Below are positions 60,431 through 64,000 of a DNA stretch of 64,000 nucleotides, piece by piece. Position numbers and translations under genes: made by a program. Under the pieces are notes generated by a model. The model saw only the letters and a program-made list of their open reading frames with translations. It was not told the DNA's origin and made no database searches. Location: NCBI GenBank assembly GCA_014904845.1, contig MU119288.1, positions 1-64,000 on the forward strand. Reading direction: 5' to 3'. This DNA is from Acephala macrosclerotiorum (lineage: Eukaryota > Ascomycota > Leotiomycetes > Helotiales > Mollisiaceae). Numbering within the stretch: the stretch's first letter is position 1; each line of letters begins with the position of its first letter.

Positions 60431-60770
60431 GAATAATATAAAAAGGTTCTCTAACACTGTTTGTGAAGAACACAACCTTCGCATTTCTATCTCTTCGTCA
60501 TTAGGGTCCTGCGGGTACGTTGATTCCTCCCTTTCATCCTTTCCATCTGGCGCTTCGACGGCCTATCCCGCCGAGAGATCATCATTATCTCGGTGCTTTT
60601 GATGCCAAATCGTGAGAAGAGACGTTTGTTGCCAACCATGACACTATTGTCAACTTTCAGTAGGCCTCCGAACGGATGAGACTGTTCTCTCCCTGCTATT
60701 TATGAATGGAGCTTAACAGTGCTGACTTTGAATTTCTTGCAGGTCCCCTTCTTCTCTTCGTGTTGAAGAA
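60431..60770 (+). promoter_or_regulatory. Promoter and leader intron of the DUF1996 fragment (repeat copy 3)
   Basis: TATAAAAAGG at 60,437-60,446; TTCGCATTTCT begins 41 nt later, as in copy 2; a donor-like GGGTACGTTG at about 60,519; CACTATTGTCAACT near 60,650; and an acceptor TTTCTTGCAG about 30 nt before ATG 60,771. This suggests a 5' UTR intron of about 220 nt. Confidence 0.55.
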
Positions 60771-61016
60771 ATGAATTACAAGAACAGTGTTGGAGCTTTG
60801 CTCTTCTCTGGTGCCCCGGCTGCAGCTTTTTGGCGTATGCCTTGCAGAGCCCGCTCAGGCCTTGCTCGTATTGATCCCCTTGTCAGCAATGGAACTCTCT
60901 CTGAGCATGCCCATGCGATTAGTGAGTCTGATGATAAGCTCCATCTCAATCTGTCAATGCGGGGTCCACCGCCAACCATGTATCCGAAACACAAAGGGCT
61001 TGCCAGGTGACAAGAA
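60771..61016 (+). pseudogene. DUF1996 secreted protein, N-terminal fragment
   Basis: ATG 60,771 begins a signal-peptide-like segment (VGALLFSGAPAAAFW) directly followed by WRMPCRARSGLARIDPLVSN and LSEHAHAI, the hallmark start of fungal DUF1996 proteins (secreted, often with WSC domains, about 350-500 residues). After HAI only about 30 further residues are open (MRGPPPTMYPKHKGL) before TGA at 61,008-61,010. The rest of the domain is absent downstream, so this is a truncated copy or a lone first exon. Confidence 0.7.
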
Positions 61017-61929
61017 CGAGCATGGGGGTTTGAGTATGACGGGACTGGCGAATCATAGCCAGCCTACCATGCTTTAAAGTGTAAGCATATCTGGTCCTTT
61101 GGTGAAGAGCGAGAAGTGGTGGATGAGAGCTTCCATGTTCTCCTTCATTGCAGCTCGGGGTGGAGGAGAGATCTTGTAGTCCTCAACTCGACTCTCTCTA
61201 CTAATACATTCCCTAGGACCTCCTCCAGCTCCGGCCCCGCAAGAACTCAGTCTCGCAAAAACCAAGGCATTCGAAGATGCGCGCAAAGTCCATAACACTC
61301 CGAAGAGCCACATTCCCACCGCCTTTATCCCACCCCGGAAACCCATGCTGGCCTGAGAACGATCGGGTGCCGTGAAAGCACAATCGTGGTGTACCGAGTC
61401 TGCGATTCCTCATGCGGGAAGGGACTGCCTTTGAAGCGGTCGAGACCAAGAAGCAGAGACAAAACAAGAGGAAGGCTGAGAGAAGAAGGTTGAGAGAAGA
61501 AGGCCGAGAGAAGAAGGCTGTAGGAGAAGCGCCCTGTCGTCCGCTGAAGATATAAGTCAAAAGGGTGGGAACGATGGGAGAACTTCTAGCTATACCGTTT
61601 CGAGAACATCCAGAAGCCGGGTAGGCAAGGACTGAGACGACTTAGTCTAAGAGCCGGTGGCATCAAATCTCACCTCTCGACTTTCAGTTCACTTCCCCGA
61701 CAGCAGCCTCTTCTTTCAGAATTGCTACCTCCCATCATCGATCCTTACTGTTTAAGTGATTCGACAGCTCGGGGAGGAGGAATCGTCGAAAATTCGCGAA
61801 GGCATCAAGAGGAAGCTTATGCGCGACCATTTTTACCTCGAATATTCGCGAGTTCGAGGGCATATTTCATAGATTTGGAATTGGACTTGCCAAGTTGAGA
61901 CTCGAATCTGATCCGAGTAGGAACTGGAC
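61017..61929. other. Unassigned region with a 14-bp tandem array
   Basis: A coding-like plus frame around 61,215-61,345 ([36 protein letters not shown]) is unrecognised and ends at a stop. The 14-bp array is listed separately. The rest has no supported feature. Confidence 0.4.
61472..61521. repeat. 14-bp tandem array (AAGGCTGAGAGAAG, 3.5 copies)
   Basis: Units at 61,472-61,485, 61,486-61,499, 61,500-61,513 and a partial 61,514-61,520, differing only at positions 5-6 (CT, TT, CC). Confidence 0.9.
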
Positions 61930-61943
61930 TTGGCCAATACTGC

Positions 61944-62606
61944 CTATAATGCTAGTGGAACCTTGAGCTCCTGCTGGCTTGATGTCGGCGGAAGCTTCAG
62001 AAAAGTCGAGGAGGCACTTTTGAAAATCTGTGAAGCCATCAAACTGTGGGGACGCTTTAAAGCGCGAAGGCTGGCGACAAGCCCGAAAAGAAGGATCCAG
62101 CCCTTCTTGATGGTGGCTTGCACCACCCTCAATCGCAGTAACGATACAATCACACTCGACAAACCATATCTCCAGGCACTATTGCGTTCAACTCCTCCAG
62201 CTCGTCCCTGGATCGTCAAATCTCTGTGCCTTCTCCCATACTTGACCTCTACCAGTAGTCTTGAAAAGACCAAGAAGAAGAGAAGAAAGAGATCCCAGCG
62301 GTCGGTCGCCCTCTCGAACGTCGAAGAGGGCGCCAAGCCAGGGGAACTTGCCCTTCCCCTGGGAGACTTCAAAGTCTTCGGCCGCTTCCTCGAGTAGATG
62401 CACAAGCCCTTAGTCATCAGCAAAGGTGACCAACGGGCATGATGGAGGAGTTTTATGAGATGATACTTCTCACCTAAGACAGCAGCCAGCGTGCCATGAA
62501 CGCTGCGGCGTTCACTACCACTGCTTCCTACGAACCCCTCCTGGCCGGATTCTTGCACCTCATGCGAGGTAACCCAAGATAAGTTGGTACAGATAACGGT
62601 CTGCAT
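61944..62606 (-). CDS. Unrecognised open frame, 220 residues (doubtful gene)
   Basis: An ATG-started minus-strand frame with a hydrophobic stretch (DLFLLFFLVFSRLLVEV) in the middle and Ser/Arg-rich ends. An overlapping plus-strand frame (about 61,922-62,397, no ATG) is also open, so at most one is real. Codon choice does not decide between them by eye and no domain is recognised. Low confidence that either is expressed. Confidence 0.25.
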   Translation of the reverse strand: MQTVICTNLSWVTSHEVQESGQEGFVGSSGSERRSVHGTLAAVLGEKYHLIKLLHHARWSPLLMTKGLCIYSRKRPKTLKSPRGRASSPGLAPSSTFERATDRWDLFLLFFLVFSRLLVEVKYGRRHRDLTIQGRAGGVERNSAWRYGLSSVIVSLLRLRVVQATIKKGWILLFGLVASLRALKRPHSLMASQIFKSASSTFLKLPPTSSQQELKVPLAL

Positions 62607-64000
62607 GCCAAAGAATGTCGCGCCTTTCGGCTAATTACCCCCTACGCTTCTCAGCATGATCTTGCCAACGTCGGAATCGCTGTCATGGCGCAGTATCACA
62701 GTAATCCTCGCTCGCTGGAGATGCATCGAGAGCTTCTTTGAGGCCTTGATACAGAAGCGCAAGACTCGTCGTGTTGGCGATCCATACGCCATCGACACGT
62801 CTGATGAGGACGAGGGGCTGTTCACATCAGCTGGTGTTGGCAAGCCAAAGCCCGTTGAGGAAGATGGGAGGGCTTGGCTGGCTTTCTCCGATCATTCAGG
62901 CTCCAATGATTCGTACCCGTTCCCCATCTTGCCAGACTCGATGCCTGTACTGGCGGCATTAACTGGATCTGTATAAGTACATGGCCTGGAAGCTGTCAAG
63001 AATGTCGCCTCGGCCCATGACCACAGTGGCATATTGAGAGTCGGATGTCCCAAACATGAGGATGGATGATTTCCTCAACTGGGGCGGTGACAATATCCGT
63101 GGCATGCTACCTCCGGAAGAGGTCAATTTGCGCGTGCTCCTCGTCAATCCTCCAGCGTAGCACGGAGCCGATGGCTCTTGTCGAAGCCAGAGCCTACCAG
63201 CGACTCTTCCAGGTCGGTGAGAATTGCCTCAAGCACTTCTACAACCCAGGGCACGACCGTGGCCGAAGGGAGGCTATATTGGCACTGGAGGACATTTTTC
63301 CATCGCTCAGCTTGCAACCTGGTCTTCAGGAAAGATTTGGCGTGGATACTATCCGCATCCTCAACCTAGATCTTCAGTTGTTGGACGTCTGCTGCCCCTA
63401 GGCTGCGGCCGATATCTCAGCCATGCCAGGGCCGATCATGCTCGTTGGATTGCGCAAACCAGCCCAGCTGCGGTGGTGATGAGATGGGTGGCAATCAGAA
63501 GGATGAGGGCAAGAAGGGTGATTCCAAGAAGGCCTATGTCGAGGAGGTTGACGATATGAAGGGTGATGAGAAGAAGGGTGGAGGAAAGAAGAGTTGCTTC
63601 TCCTTACTACATTCCTCGTCGACTCGATGTATTCTCAATAACCATATGCAGGCGAAGCCTATGCCAGAGACCCAGGAGAAGAACGTTTCATGACCGAGCT
63701 TCAGATGAGACAAGAACATGTAGAGCAGATTATGAGCCAAACCATAAAAGAGCCCGGCCAGGTTAAGCCGCCAAGCAGACCAACTACCTACATGCCCGCA
63801 AGTATGGCTGATGTAAGCCCGAGAGTCTCTTCTCCTGTTGTCGTTCAAGGATACTGCTGGCTTGGTCCAGAATATGCAGGTCTGTTACTTCCAACCAGAT
63901 GGTGAATAGCTGAGGGGAACTGGGTGGGTTGAAGAGACGTCGGGCTGCTGGTATGGGGGGGTGCTAGGGGATCAGGGAGAGCGGGAAGTCAAGGTGTGTA
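62607..64000. other. Unassigned right end, coding-like relics on the plus strand
   Basis: Plus-strand pieces 62,656-62,976 (RKTRRVGDPYAIDTSDEDEG, GRAWLAFSDHSGSNDSYPFP), 63,060-63,155 (DDFLNWGGDNIRGMLPPEEV) and 63,170-63,401 (AYQRLFQVGENCLKHFYNPG, LALEDIFPSLSLQPGLQERF) look protein-like, lie in different frames and may be one decayed or intron-containing gene running beyond the window. I do not recognise it. The stretch 63,480-63,600 is rich in AAGAAGGGTG repeats encoding Lys/Gly/Asp. Confidence 0.35.

Overview
The window is nuclear DNA of a filamentous ascomycete (Pezizomycotina). The evidence is genes with many 45-80 nt GT-AG introns, Zn(II)2Cys6 and HET/HeLo/NACHT families found in such fungi, and a sharp split between an extremely AT-rich block and normal-GC DNA, as left by repeat-induced point mutation (RIP). 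A leotiomycete-like genome is my guess, not a demonstration.

Bases 1-17,460 are an AT-rich transposon graveyard. Reading repeats by eye, I resolve a nested structure. An outer pair of ~220-bp direct repeats (731-951 and 14,528-14,746) looks like the LTRs of an old retrotransposon. Inside it lies a complete 6.3-kb LTR retrotransposon (2,929-9,269; 207/208-bp LTRs, perfect 5-bp target duplication AAATT). Also inside is a 1,380-bp Tc1/mariner element (12,541-13,920) with inverted termini and a dead transposase. No host gene is visible there.

From 17.46 kb the DNA is gene-like, but many genes are broken. 17.7-23.6 kb holds ankyrin relics, a degenerate NACHT-ankyrin NLR with a solo LTR in one intron, and a dipeptidase fragment fused to the NLR remnant. 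24.8-28.9 kb holds an allantoate-permease-like MFS pseudogene and a P450 pseudogene. 29.0-31.0 kb is a STAND-like protein gene and 31.6-34.5 kb an intact AAA ATPase gene. After a short hypothetical gene and an SDR pseudogene comes a large minus-strand gene (38.7-42.6 kb) joining a HeLo domain, a Zn2Cys6 cluster, a ubiquitin-conjugating (E2) domain and a C-terminal fungal domain. Then come a sugar-transporter pseudogene (43.7-45.5 kb) and two HET-domain pseudogenes (46.3-49.6 kb). An old-yellow-enzyme gene and a divergent epimerase-like reductase gene are intact; a Zn2Cys6 regulator with one frameshift follows (50.4-56.4 kb). The last 7.5 kb is mostly relics, including three diverged copies of one promoter/leader, the last feeding a truncated DUF1996 exon.

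The most striking observations are two unrelated genes (AAA ATPase and sugar transporter) carrying recognisably homologous introns of identical length (111 nt), which look like introner-like elements; the HeLo-Zn2Cys6-E2 fusion within an accumulation of self/non-self recognition genes; and repeated short tandem duplications plus RIP-type nonsense mutations that break otherwise recognisable genes. All calls come from reading the sequence and translations; no database search was run.
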